A DNA stretch of 64,000 nucleotides from Eulemur rufifrons. Taxonomy: Eukaryota; Chordata; Mammalia; Primates; Lemuridae. Both the position numbers and the translations under genes were made by a program. Shown here one piece after another: positions 13,440 to 25,200 of this stretch. The first letter of the stretch is position 1, and each line of letters begins with the position of its first letter. A model generated the notes under the pieces. The model made no database searches. It saw only the letters and a list, made by a program, of their open reading frames with translations, and had not been told where the DNA came from. Location of the stretch: positions 222,674,843-222,738,842 of the forward strand of contig NC_090989.1 of assembly GCF_041146395.1 (NCBI RefSeq). The letters are read 5' to 3'.

Positions 13440-14640
13440 TATTCAGGACATCAACAAGGTGGCAGAATAGAATGGTCCAGTGCTTAGTGCCTCACAGAAA
13501 CATCAATTTGACAATTATCAATATGCAAAAATATATCCACAAGAGCTAAGGAAACCAAGTGAGAGATTACAAGGTATAGCATAGAAATAACATGCATTGA
13601 AGAGGGTAGGAAAGACAATGTCACAGAACCCACATCATCCCTTCACTATCCCCAGGCAGCACAGCTCAGATATCCTTTGCATGGGAAAGAAGAATGAATT
13701 AAAAACCAGATTTGCTTTGGACCCCAATACCAGCCCCACCTTAGTAAAACCCAGTGACAGGCAGTTCTCCACAGCTTCATGCTCCAGGCTGGTACCTGAG
13801 GACTTAGACTCCAGGTCAGGCCAAGTACCTATGGATCTTGGCTTCAGGCTGGCCCCAACACACAGGCTCTAGGCCCACTGCTGCAGGCTAGCTGGCCCAT
13901 GTGCCACACCATATGGTGTGTTAAGAATCTTTGGATGAGCTGATTGGTGAAGAGTTTTCTCTGCTGAAGCCAGTCTTTAAAGACTAGAATAAGTTCCCAC
14001 TTCTTCAAATGTACAGAAACCAACTCATGGCCACAAGGATCATGAACAATCAGGAAAATATAACACCACCAAAGGAAAAAACTGAAACACCAGTATCCAA
14101 CCCTAAAGAAATGGAGATTTATGGACTGCCTGAGAAAGAATTCAAAATAATTTTAATAAAAAAGCTCAGTGAGTTACAAGAAAATACAGAAAGAGAACTA
14201 GATGAAATCAGGAAAACAATACACGAACAAAATGAGAAGTTCAACAAAGAGATAGAAATCATTAAAAAGAACCAAACAAATTCTGGAACTAGAGAATACA
14301 ATACCTAAACTAGAAAATTCCATAGAGAGCTTCAACAGCAGACTCTGAAGAAGAAAGAATCTCTGAACTTGAAGACAGATCATTTGAAATAACTCAGAGG
14401 AATAAAAAGAAAAAAGAATGAAAAAGAGTGAAGAATGCCTATGGGAATTATGGGATACTGTCAAGAGAACCAACAAACACATTTTGGGTGTTCCACAAAA
14501 AGCGGAGAAAGAGGCAAAAAGTTTAAAGAAAACTTCCCTAATCTGGAGAGAGAAATTAACAACTAGATCCATGAGGCCTAGAGAACCACAAATATATTAA
14601 AGAGATCCTCATCAAGATACATTATAATCAAACTCTCAAA
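13440..14640 (+). mobile_element. L1 5' region with ORF1 remnant
   Basis: A 5'-UTR-like start (aaggtggcagaatag) is followed by a decayed ORF1. An open frame from 14009 has the old L1/HAL1 ORF1 pattern: NNQENITPPKE, NPKEMEIY.LPEKEFK, then a coiled-coil stretch (LSELQENTERELDEIRKTIHEQ). It breaks at about 14308 by frameshift, and the next part is legible in another frame to about 14600 (MKKSEECLWELWDTVKRTN). No ORF2 follows. ORF1p is the RNA-binding chaperone of L1; this copy is dead. Confidence 0.85.
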
Positions 14641-15017
14641 GACATAGAGTTTTGAAATTTATTCATATATGTACTACCTATTCAAGGATTCCTTTGAAAA
14701 TCCTGCCTTCCTTCCCCATGTCACTGTTAGAAGAGGAGCCATTGGTTAACAGTTTTCTGTTTTTAAATAGCCTTAACAAATGACCTTGTTCTAGGGCATT
14801 AAGTCTGTCTGGGTAGATTTCTGAGGCCACAGCTCTGCTATAGGCAGCATAACATAATATTCAAAAGCTCTGGCTTTGTCTCTAGCTGCAAGACCATAGG
14901 CAAGCTTCTTAATTTCTTATGTAAAATAGGAATAATGCTACTTTACCCTCAATGGTAATTAATATGTATTATTAGCTGCTTAGTATAGCACATAAATGTA
15001 ATAGTGGTCAATTCTAC

Positions 15018-15132
15018 TAGACTCCTGAGCCCCAAGAGAGCAGAGACCCTTTATTTTGTTTGCTATTGTGTACTGGAAAGTGGCTGGCATATAGTAGTAG
15101 TCTCTTCAATATTAGTTGACTGCTGAATGTCA
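15018..15132 (+). mobile_element. L2 LINE 3' end
   Basis: gactcctgagccccaagagagcagagacc... gtgtactggaaagtggctggcatatagtagtagtctcttcaatatt follows the L2 3' tail. Confidence 0.65.
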
Positions 15133-15464
15133 AATGATTGACCTCAAAGGTGTGAATCCCATTTTGTAACCTTTTAGGCCTTTTACCTTTGTCAAGTTTA
15201 ATTCTCTCATCAAAAGAAACTTTAAGAAAAATGATGTCATAATGTCATTGATGACATGACTTCCCATATTCACCTAATGAATGTGTTTTAATAGATTTTA
15301 TGGCGTAAAAATATGTCCTCAATCTCTTAATATCTTTTCCTCTGCTCAAAACTGGAAAAAGTCCTCATTATTATCTCAAATCCAGGCTCTATTCTGCCAT
15401 TGAAAGTTCCATTATCAAACTTGTCACTGAGATCTTTCAAAGTTTCAGCAGCAATTCTTGCTTT

Positions 15465-15725
15465 TTTTATTTTTTTTTTTGAGATAGAGTCTCACTCTAT
15501 CACCTGGGCTAGAGTGCAGTGGCATCATCATAGCTCACTGTAACCTCAAACTCCTGGGCTCAAGTGATCCTCTGCCTCAGCCTCCAGAGTAGCTACAACT
15601 ATTTTTGTAGAGATGAAGTCTCACTATTTTGCCCAGGCTGGTCTCAAACTCCTGGCCTCAAGCAATTCTCCTGTATTGGCCTTCCAAAGTGCTGGGTTTA
15701 CACGTGTGCGCCACCACACCCAGCC
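15465..15725 (-). mobile_element. Alu SINE (AluJ-like) with perfect target-site duplication
   Basis: Reverse-strand Alu: poly-T, gagatagagtctcactctatc, tagctcactgtaacctcaaac, then the other monomer to ccaccacacccagcc. It is flanked by a perfect 15-bp duplication, agcaattcttgcttt, at 15450-15464 and 15726-15740. The left monomer has an internal deletion near the linker. Confidence 0.95.
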
Positions 15726-15859
15726 AGCAATTCTTGCTTTGAAGGCCTCATTCCTGGTGCAGACCCACACTCATTCCCAAGTAACCCAAATGTGAATAGA
15801 GCTCTTGACTCATCTCTGCTCACAACCAGGCCCACCTTGAGGCCAGATCCCTTGTCAAT

Positions 15860-15966
15860 CTACTTCATAAGACCAAGATCTTCAAGGGCTGGTGATTTGT
15901 TTTTTTCCATCATTGTATCCCCAACCTTGTATAGTGTCCTTCATGAAATAGGCATTTGATGAATGA
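15860..15966 (+). mobile_element. L2 LINE 3' end
   Basis: aagatcttcaagggctggtgatttg... tgtatccccaaccttgtatagtgtccttcatgaaataggcatttgatgaatg matches the terminal L2 segment. Confidence 0.65.
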
Positions 15967-17029
15967 AGTCTTGTATTTTTAACTTTGGATTCCTATGTGT
16001 CTTTTTGCCACTTAGTCTCTAAGCACCTATAACACTTCTTTGAATCTCCCAAAACATCACTAAGATCCTCAATAACTAATTACTCACTTGAAAAATAAAT
16101 ACATAAAAAATAAAAGCATAACTAAAAGTGTGAATAAGAGAAGGGAAAGGAATAGTATCGGTAAGATAAATTCCTTATCTTTCATGTCAGGGAGTCAGCA
16201 AATACTGTTAAGGTTAATGAATCAAGAAATGGAGGTAGAAATATAATATTTAGAATATAGAGCAAACTTTCAGAAAATCAGGAAGAAAAACCATCAGAAA
16301 AACAAGAAGTAAAATTAGAGTTTGAGTTCAGGAGTAGGAAGTGGTGAGAGAAACTCTGACTTTTCATTTTATTCATTCTCTTAAATATTTTCTGCATGTT
16401 TATTTCCATCTGTGTATGTTATATAAGTGAGTGAACTTTAGTTTCCTGCCTTACTTAATGCATGCCTCTGTGATGGACATCAAATGGTTCTCTCACTTTC
16501 TGAGGAGCTAGTTCTATTCAGCAGGGACCTGTCAACAACTATGGGTCACCTTCAGACATGTGTCCATGTACCCATAGTTTTCAAGTGTTGAACTGTACCG
16601 TCTCCTCATCTGCACTGGGGCTGAATCCATGAGTATATTCTTCCGAGTGCTGTAAGAACTTCCCTGCCCCTACTGGGTCTAGATCCATTTTTCCCTAAAT
16701 GGAACTGTGGGAAGAGGGCGAAGGAGACTGTGTAGTCGCTGGGAAGCTTGGTAGTCAGCCTCCGGAGAAGAAAGGAACAAATTCTCCAGGGCACCCTTAT
16801 CTGCTGGGAGGCTCCTTTCAACTGCGTGGGAGTCAGGTACAAGCAGGGATTCACTATAAAGGAATGAGCACATTCCTAACAAGCCATGTGTCTGTGAGCA
16901 GAGGACATGGGAAGGAGAGGAGTCGAGCGATGAGCAGGAGTTAGAATCCAGCATAGCCTGAATCTGAACCATTCAAACACCAGCTCAGTTGGGGCTCTAT
17001 TTGCCATTAATTTTTATAACAACTACTCC

Positions 17030-17215
17030 TCTATCTTTCTGTGCAGCCCTTTCGAGGAACAGTGACATGACACGTACTACAGTGAGTTGCTTACTTAGTC
17101 TTCTATCACCTATGATCTCCTCTTCCAGGGTAGGATCTGAGCCTCATTCATCTTTATATCCCTTGCACTGAGCATATACCTAATAAATGCTGGTTGAGTA
17201 AATGAATAAATAAAA
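17030..17215 (+). mobile_element. L2 LINE 3' end
   Basis: ctcctcttccagggtaggatctgagcc... tatatcccttgcactgagcatatacctaataaatgctggttgagtaaatgaataaa is the L2 3' terminus with its ATGA-type tail. Confidence 0.7.
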
Positions 17216-17347
17216 GCCAAATGAATAAACAAAATGCTCATTATATCCTCCCTTTTTTTAAACGTTAGCAAAACAAGGTATGGAGTATAACAAAAATTCC
17301 ATTACTTTCTGGTGCATCCCTGATTGTGTGACTGGTGCATGTCTATT

Positions 17348-17382
17348 TGTGTGTGTACGTGTGTGTGTGTGTGTGTGTGTGT
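17348..17382. repeat. (TG)n microsatellite
   Basis: About 17 TG units with one AC interruption. Confidence 0.95.
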
Positions 17383-18239
17383 ATTACCATAACTCCTTGC
17401 AGGAGTTAGATAATTGGTAATGGGAATGCAAGTTAAGCCTTCGGGATCCCTAAGAGGTGCAGGGAGGCTTGGACTTCTCCAGGACTAATGGATTAAAGAG
17501 GAAATTCAATTACCCCGCAAGTGTGGGATGACATTTGTAGAAAGAAAGGTTCACTCAAAAAATATTTGGAATTGTCTTGGCAATAAGCTTAAAGATCATG
17601 AGCCTAGGCTACAAGTAGAAACTTGGCACTAGAAATACCAATTTGTTTCCTCTCTTGCCCAGGGAGCTGAGCCAAATATCTATTTAGTCAGGTGAACAAA
17701 GTATGATGGAATTAAGCAGGAGATACCTACAGCAACACTACCTCTTTAATTAGCCTAAAAATAATAACAAGCAGTGCCTGTGAGATAAAATTTCTATGCG
17801 TCTCCTCTATTGGAGGTATTATAGATTGGTTTAACCCTTTTGGAAATCAGTAAGTCAAAGAGGCCACCATGCCATCTTTGTCTAGCAACGGAAAAGAACT
17901 TTGTAAAGATTTTCAGACATCTTTGATTAAGCATTGTAAAGATTAATCACGCCCTGGTAGCTGTTCCAATAGATTAAAAGTAACCAGACAACACTGTGAT
18001 AGGAATGGTGTACAAAATTTCCTTAGCAGGAAATTACAGATGGACACAGCTATCATTCTGTCCAGATAGTTCTAACTAAGAGAAGTCCAGAATGTTTGTG
18101 AAGGTTCTGTAGCTCTCCAGGTTTGTAGCTTCTCCTGGGGAGCCTGGACTTCGGGTAATTCCTGGATAATGAATGTGATCAATTGATTTATCCATTCATT
18201 CAAAAATGTTTATTGAGCTTCCATTGTGCGAGTTATCCG

Positions 18240-18330
18240 TTTGAAGGAAGGCACCTCTTTATCTTTCTTTGGGCCCCTTTCTTGCACAGGGAGGATACTC
18301 AAGAAATATTTGCTGATTGACAAACAAAAT
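18240..18330 (+). mobile_element. L2 LINE 3' end fragment
   Basis: tgcacagggaggatactcaagaaatatttgctgattgac resembles the L2 terminus. The preceding 60 bp (attcattcaaaaatgtttattgagc) is an L2/MIR-like end as well. Confidence 0.5.
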
Positions 18331-19011
18331 GTATTGACCCAGTTTCATATCTGGGTTTTAGTTGACAGAATTTATTGCATCTGTAAAACTTCCTTAAGTT
18401 TATGAGTTGCTAAGCTTGGGAGATTACAGCTTTCATTTTGCATTCCCCTTGCAATAAAGATCTCTTTTTGTATTTTCATTGCTATCAAAATCAGCTGCTG
18501 ATGGCTCCCTTATGTAAATTCTCTCTGGCAGGGGCAGGGTTGGCTGCATATCTTTTAACGAGCTTCCTCATCTAGTGCTAAATGCTGGAGTCTTAGGTTG
18601 TTGACCTTAAAGCCTCAGCTTAGAGGTTCACTGATTTCACCTTTTCTTAAATACTAGCATTCCCATCGGTGTGTGCATGTGTGTGTGAGAGAGGCAGACA
18701 AACAGAAAGAATTATGGCTTCAACCTAAAGTTCAGCTGTTGAACTTAGACTATTTATTAATATGTACTTCCAGGCTTTGGACTATTCTCAGGGAATCTTA
18801 AGAGATAAACAAAAGCCATGATTCAGAGACCTGGAAAACAGACGAGAACTGAAGGATTAACTTGCATGTGGCTGGGGTTAGAGTGTGAGGGTGAGGCTGT
18901 TTGCCTGAGCAGAGGAAAATAAGATATCAATAGTAGACAGTAACTAAACAGAAATTCACAAACTAGTCCAGCAAGAGAACATTGTCAAAGGATGCACAGG
19001 TTCTACTGTAC

Positions 19012-19277
19012 CTTGGTAGGCATGGGCTTCTTAAAGGTGATTTCGGCTTGCAGCCAAACACCCCTTGGAGACTCCAACAGAGACCAGATCTTTTCTTGAA
19101 CCACGTGGTTCTCTTCAAAGATATAAACTGCTAGGGTATCACTCATTTTTAAAAACCCGTAGATGGCGTAATGAAAACGCAGACAATACTGCAAGTTTCC
19201 TGGTAGAGAGGGACCATAGAGCCTTCCAATGTAGCCAGGCTGAGATGTGAACTTTGTGTTGGCAAGCAAGTAATACC
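19012..19277 (-). CDS. MAMDC2: MAMDC2 exon, core of MAM domain 3
   Basis: This exon is 266 nt with phases 1-0: two bases of a glycine codon and 88 codons, starting YYLLANTKF and ending FKKPMPTK. It includes the core [14 protein letters not shown] with its conserved cysteine and the strand [14 protein letters not shown]. The acceptor ends cttgttcgcag, with a CpG three bases before the AG; the donor is AAG/gtacagta. It is the most 3' MAMDC2 exon in the window. The partner exon that should follow (a VVF... closing strand for MAM3) is not seen in the remaining 19 kb to the left. Confidence 0.95.
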
Positions 19278-22186
19278 CTGCGAACAAGACAAAGTATTTA
19301 GTGTATGCTCAATGAAAAATAATCTAATCCAGGTTAGCAGGTGGAAAAAAATGTGGTTAAAGCAGTGGCATTTGCCAGCAGAGACTATTTCCATAGGCTT
19401 TAAATGAAAGAAGCATTTTCTAATGTCTGCAATTTGAAAAGATCTATGTAAATAAAACCTCCTTCAATTCTAAGTAAACTTTATAAACCAGTGAAGATTT
19501 CCTACTGCATATGCTCAAATTTCAGTAGTCATTTACGCCTTTCATGAAACAAAAAAGGATGAAATCATACTGGGGCTACCAGCTGGCTTGGGTTGTATAC
19601 TTAGTGCTGGGTCGCAGTGGAGGGACAGCCCAGGGCAGATTTTTCCTTCTTAACTGTCCAGTGACCAATGGGGACGGAGGGATCAGAGTCTGGCCTGGCA
19701 GTCTTTGTGTGAATGGGCAGACCTCCTCTTCTTGGTCAAATGTTGAACTTGCCCCTGAAGAACAAGTTTTTAATCAGATAGTCCCTCTGAGGTGCTGAAG
19801 ATCTGTGTTCTTCCCTTATTTCTAAATGGCATAAAGAAAAATAAGATCAGGAAACTCCCTCTCTCACCACCCTTATGGTCAATTTTTAATAAAACAGGTC
19901 CATGTATCCTGGAAAGCCCGGGAAGAAAAGAAAAAAAATAACACCTACTTTTTTTCTTTCCCTTTTCTGCTCATTCCCCCGTCAATTTCCTTTTGGGCAC
20001 ATCAAACTTTGCTACACAGTTTAGTTTTATTCAATTATTTAACTCATAAGAAAAGGAAGGTAACACTAGAGCTCGCTCTCTCTCCATACACAAAGAAGCC
20101 ATGTGAGGACACCACAAGAAGGTGGCCATGTGCAAGCCAGGAAGAGAGGTCTTAAAGAGAGGCCTTCTCTGCTGAAAACCTTTAAATAGCTTCTCATTTC
20201 CTTTATAATAAACTCCCCAGTGCTCACTCTGGCCTGCCACGCCCGTGATCTGTCTCCTCTCCAACTTCCTTTTCCTCCACTGTCTCCACTCTCCCTCCCC
20301 ACAGTGCAGCCACAGCCACACTGACCTTCCCGCTCTGCTCCGTGGTGTGACCAGCTTTTCCCAAACTCAAGACCTTTGCAGATGTTGTTCCTTCTGCCGG
20401 GATCACTCCCACGCTCTCAGCTAACTGCAGCTTCCCTCGGAGAAACCTTCTCTGAATCCTCCACCAAAACTTCCCTCTGTTCTCTCTCAGAGCTCATTCT
20501 TCATTTCTTTCATAGCACTAAAGGGAATCAGAATGTGCCACCCCAAAATATGCCACTTTGGCATATGAATTATTTTGAGCTAAAGGCACTTGAGAGACAG
20601 CAAATTTAGGAAGGGCTCTCTGGCCTCCCACCTTCTACCTAAATGCGGGTCATAAAATTTCCCATGAACCAGGTGTCCTCCCTGTACCAGGAAGGGAAGA
20701 ACATTCTTATAACAGAAGACCGGGAGTTGACGCTAAGATGGATCTGTACAAACCAATCTGCTAAAATAACCCTTATCTTTCATTAGATTCCCCCCGTACA
20801 TTTCCTAGTCACTTTCCCATACCTTACTGCCCCTAGAAGCTTTGCCTTGTCACTTCTCTATAATTTTATCATTCTTTGTTAAAAATGGTATATAAGCTCT
20901 CAGGCCTATCTGCTTCTTTGAGTGTTCATTTTTCCTATAAAGGCTCCTGTGTAAAAATGTTAAATAAAACTTATATGTTTTTCCCCTGTTAATCTCGCTT
21001 CTGCCAGTTTAATTCTCAGGCCCAGCCACAGAAACTAAGAGGGCAGACGAAAAGTATTTCTTTCCCGATAGCACTTACCACAACTTGTAATTATAAGTTT
21101 ATTTGTGCATACATTTGTCTAATGTTCCTCTTGCCCATTGAAATGATTGTCGGCCAGCGAGAATAGGATTCACATCAGATTTGTTTACTATTGTAGTGCC
21201 CAGGAGTTAACATACTTGAATCGTTATCTTGCTTTAAAAATTGACAAAGTGAGAGTACAGTGAGTTTCTGTCCCTAAACAGCTCCCTGTTTCATCAGCTC
21301 ACTGTTCCTAGAACTCAAATGTTTCTCTAGAGATGATTTTCCAGTGAGTCTGCGAAGGTCAGAATAGGTTTTGTAGGGCCTGTATTCCTACTAGTGAGGC
21401 AACCTCTGAAAAAAAGAATACAAAATAACAAGTGCAAAATTGTGAGGGCCCTTTCAGGGCCTTTCCCAGGGCTGGTCCCAGACAGGGGCCCTGGAACTTA
21501 AACTTCATCAGCTTCATGATAAATTCACCCCTGTGCCCAGTGTATAAATACTTGAATAAATGAATGAGACACTAAACCCTCTGAAATCAAGCTCTTTCCG
21601 CTCGTCTCTACTGGGGTGGGCTCTGCAAAATATGTCATTAAATTAACAGATATTCCCTATACAAGGAGTGCTCAAACTCAGGTTTCTAAGAGCTCCTTAT
21701 AAATATATCCATCAAGTGCCCAACCTGCATTTTCAAATAACTTCCCTCAACAATAGATTTTTTTATTATAGTAAAATACACCTAAAGTTTCCTAGTTTAA
21801 CCATTTTAAAGTGTACAATTTTGTGGCATTTAGTACATTCACGATGCTGTGCAAGTATCACTACTATCTAGTTCCAGACGACTTTCCTCAGCCTAAAGGG
21901 AAACCCCATCCCCACTAAACACTCTCCATTCCACCAACCCCAGCCCCTGGCAACCGCTAATCTGCTTTCCATCCCTATGGATTTGTCTGTTCTGAAGATT
22001 TCATGTAGATGGAATCCAATAGTAATTTTAAAGTGTTTCAGCTAAAGTGAAGAGCAAAATAATTTCCAAAGATTTGGCTATTTAATTAACTGGCAAATAC
22101 ATTTGCGAGCACAGAAAATTGAATTCCAATTTTTATAAAAATTGTCAAACACAAGATTATCTATTGTCTTTCCTTCTCCATAGCTG

Positions 22187-22219
<33 letters not shown>

Positions 22220-25200
22220 TAAATCGATGTCTTTGTAGGTGTAGGTGTGGCTGAGGAATGGCCAAGGAGGCATGCAGACTACCTGGGGGGCCCCACGTGG
22301 ACAGCCTGCCGGTTTACCTGAGCCCGTGGTGTGGTCTCCAGCCCGATACATGTTTGGTTTTACTTTCACTCGGGTCCAACCCGGACCTTCTTTATCTTGG
22401 TAAAAGTTGCAGAGGTCTTCCTCAAAATTGCAGCTTGCTTCCACGGCACTGAAAGGAAGATCTGAGCAAAGGAGAACCAAAATTAACGACAGTCAAACCC
22501 AAAGATCTCAACAGTCTACGGCAACCAGTTGACAGATACGTATACATTTATGCCGGGGGAGACCGAAGAAGTAAAACACAGCTAAATATTTTTACCCGAA
22601 TGGCACACTGCCAGGTTAGCATCAAAGCAACATTTGAACATGACAGGAAAATTGTTCTTTCCCTCTCTAAAGGGAGGGGAGAAAAGAGCCCTGTTTACAC
22701 TCTCTACAAAAATGAGGTACTAGATTTCAGAAGAAATTTCCTTTCATGACTGTAAGCATTGATTCACATGCTTCTTCACAATTCAAAATTCATTCATACA
22801 AAATTGAAAAGAAAGAAAGGGAAAAGGAAAGGATTTCAAGGGACTCTTAATTTCTAAGATATATATTTTAGAAATAGTATTTTCTAGAAATAATTTTCCT
22901 TTGTTGCCCAATCTCTGTGTGCACAGCTGCTGTCTACTTATAACTGATATTAGTAGTAGGAGCTGATCTGCTCGAAGAAAGTCCTCACTCAGTACAAATC
23001 ACGCAGTTCAAAAAGTCACAACAATACTGCTATTGTTCTGGCTTAGCTGAGTTCTGGTATCATTTACCCTGATTTCATAAATATCACCTCAGCCTAGATG
23101 GCAGGGAGGAAATGGGCCATACAAGATGACTGCTTTTGAGAATAACTTTGTAGTCCTATTAACAAGTGAGTTGTACATCTCACTGTTCAGATTGCCCACT
23201 GAGTCCAGAGATGTGACTGTAGCAGTTTTGGACACATTCCATGCAGCCGAGTATGATTCTGGCCTGCACGCTGACACACGTGTCTGACATTCTAGCGAGA
23301 GAGGGCACCGTGTGGAATAACTGGAAAATCATCTCTAGAGAAATATTTGCGTTCTGGGAGCAGGGACCTGATGAAACAGGGAGATGTTTAGAGACACAGA
23401 CTCACTGTCCTCTCAATCTGTCGATTTTCAAAGTTAGAAAACATTCAAGTGGGCTGAGGAACTGACCCAGATTAAAAGGGATGAAAGAGGCACGACAATC
23501 AAATGCCACCAGGGATCCAAGATTCAATCTTGGTCCAGAAGAACAAGAGCAAATATCTATAAAGGACATTATTGGGACAATTGGAGAAATTGGTGTATGA
23601 ACTACAGGGCTAGTTGATAATATTGTATCAGTATTGAATTTCCTGAGCTTCATAATTATCCTACAATTAATTACATTGGAGAATGTGTTTGGCCTTATAA
23701 AATACACATTAAAATATTTAGGGGCCAAGGGGCATGATGTTCGCAACCTACTCTTAAATGATTGATAAAACAAACATAGCAAAATGTTAATGTGCAAATC
23801 TGGGGGAAAAGGAAATGGGAGTTCTTGGTAGTATTCTTGCAAATTTTGTCTGAGTTTGAAATGATATAAAAATAAAGAGTTTCAAAAACATTAAAGTTTT
23901 TAAAGAAGTAAGTGACTAACACCACATTACAAAAAAAGATTAGGAAGAAAATGTTCCTGTATAACTAGAACCTGATTGTATCTCAGGCAACGCACCCTAG
24001 GAATGCCCCAAGAGCAAACCCTGATGAGGCAGACAGGAGAAGAGGAAACACAGAAAATTCTCAGGGCGCTAAGCCCGGTGGATTAGCCCACGCTCTGCTC
24101 TGCCTGATTCTGTCAGCACCAGGGCATAGCTTTAAGCCCTGAAGATAAAGTTGGTGAAAAAAATGAATATAATGTCATACAAACAAGGATCCTTTGACAT
24201 TATCCTATGGAGATCGGAGACCACAGGAAACTTCATTAAGGTCTCTAGTGTTAGTCACCCTTCTGATATCTGGTGATGAAAAAACAAACGAAAGTCCAAA
24301 ATCTACAGATGGCCGTCGAGCTCAGGAAATGGGGTGGCACTCCCAAATGCCGTGTGTGAAGAAACAGCAGGTCAGTGGAATTACTCATCAGGAATGAATC
24401 TCAAAGCAGTACCCTTGGGCAACTGCAAGAAAATCTAACTAATTTATTAGGTGTGTGGGAAGGGGTGGGAGGTGGTATTAAAACTAGAAAGTTTATAGCA
24501 GTTTTATTCATAATTGCCAAAACTTAAAAGCAACCAAGATGTACTTCAGTAGGTGAGTGGATACATAAACTGTGATAGATCCAGGCAATGGAATATTATT
24601 CAACACTAAAAAAGGAATGAGCTATCAAGCCATGACAAGACATGGAGGAAAGTTAAGTGGCCCTAAGTGAGGGCCGCCAATTTGGAAAGACTACATATTG
24701 TATGATTCCAATTATATGACATTCTGGAAAAGGCACAACTATACGGACAGTAAAAAGATCAGCGGTTGCCAGGGATTGGCTGTAGGATGAACAGGCAAAC
24801 CACGGAGGGTTTTTAGGGCAGGGACACTGTTGTGTCTGATACTCTAATGGTGGATACATGTCATGACACATTTATCCAAATCCATAGAATGTACACCACC
24901 AAGGTGAACCTTAATGTAAACTATGGACTGTGGGTGACAGTGATGTGGGGGGCTGGGGGAATATGGGCAATCTCTGTACTTTCCATTCAACTTTGCTGTG
25001 AACCTAAAACTGCACTAAAAAATAAAGTCTATTAAAAAAAAACTTGACAGTAATCAAGGATCACATCTCTCCATGGTGATAGATTGAGTTATACAGAAAG
25101 GATTTTTCTGATGATGTGATTATATTCTTTTACTAAATATCTAGTTTTAGAAATGGATTTGTCTGGGGTCCTGAGAAGGTCTGTTAAAAAGAAAATCTCA

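Larger units (their letters stand above)
1..19011 (-). other. MAMDC2: MAMDC2 intron 3' of the MAM3 core exon (continues left)
   Basis: No coding exon was recognised here. It holds L1, Tigger, MIR, L2, MER5, MER20, L1 5'-end and two Alu elements, listed separately. Stretches 1-2100, 3400-7900, 10280-11160 and 16000-17000 look mainly unique or too old to classify. About 4420-4680 is unique, rich in homeobox-like ATTA motifs, and may be a conserved non-coding element. All ORFs here are short and unlike known proteins. Confidence 0.8.
19278..22317 (-). other. MAMDC2: MAMDC2 intron between the two MAM3 exons
   Basis: A 3.0-kb intron bounded by CAG/gtaaaccg and cttgttcgcag. It holds an L2 split by a solo LTR (20160-21240), an old L1 3' end (21750-22030) and a run of 30 T on the + strand (22188-22217). 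The first 800 bases next to the acceptor (19278-20100) look unique. Confidence 0.9.

Noticed and set aside
13597..13872. 91-codon + strand ORF
   Set aside because: It lies in the 5' UTR-like part of the L1 at 13440-14640 and matches no gene.
15564..15959. 131-codon + strand ORF
   Set aside because: It starts inside the reverse Alu at 15465-15725 and continues into L2; Alu-derived frames are common artefacts.
1..19011. Closing exon of MAM3 (VVF... with ALDD signature)
   Set aside because: No reverse-complement match to the expected closing strand was found, so the next exon is probably to the left of the window.
22157..22480. Minus-strand ORF of 107 codons with a poly-lysine tail
   Set aside because: Only its first part (22461-22318) is a real exon. 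The rest is intron read-through, and the lysines come from the A30 run.
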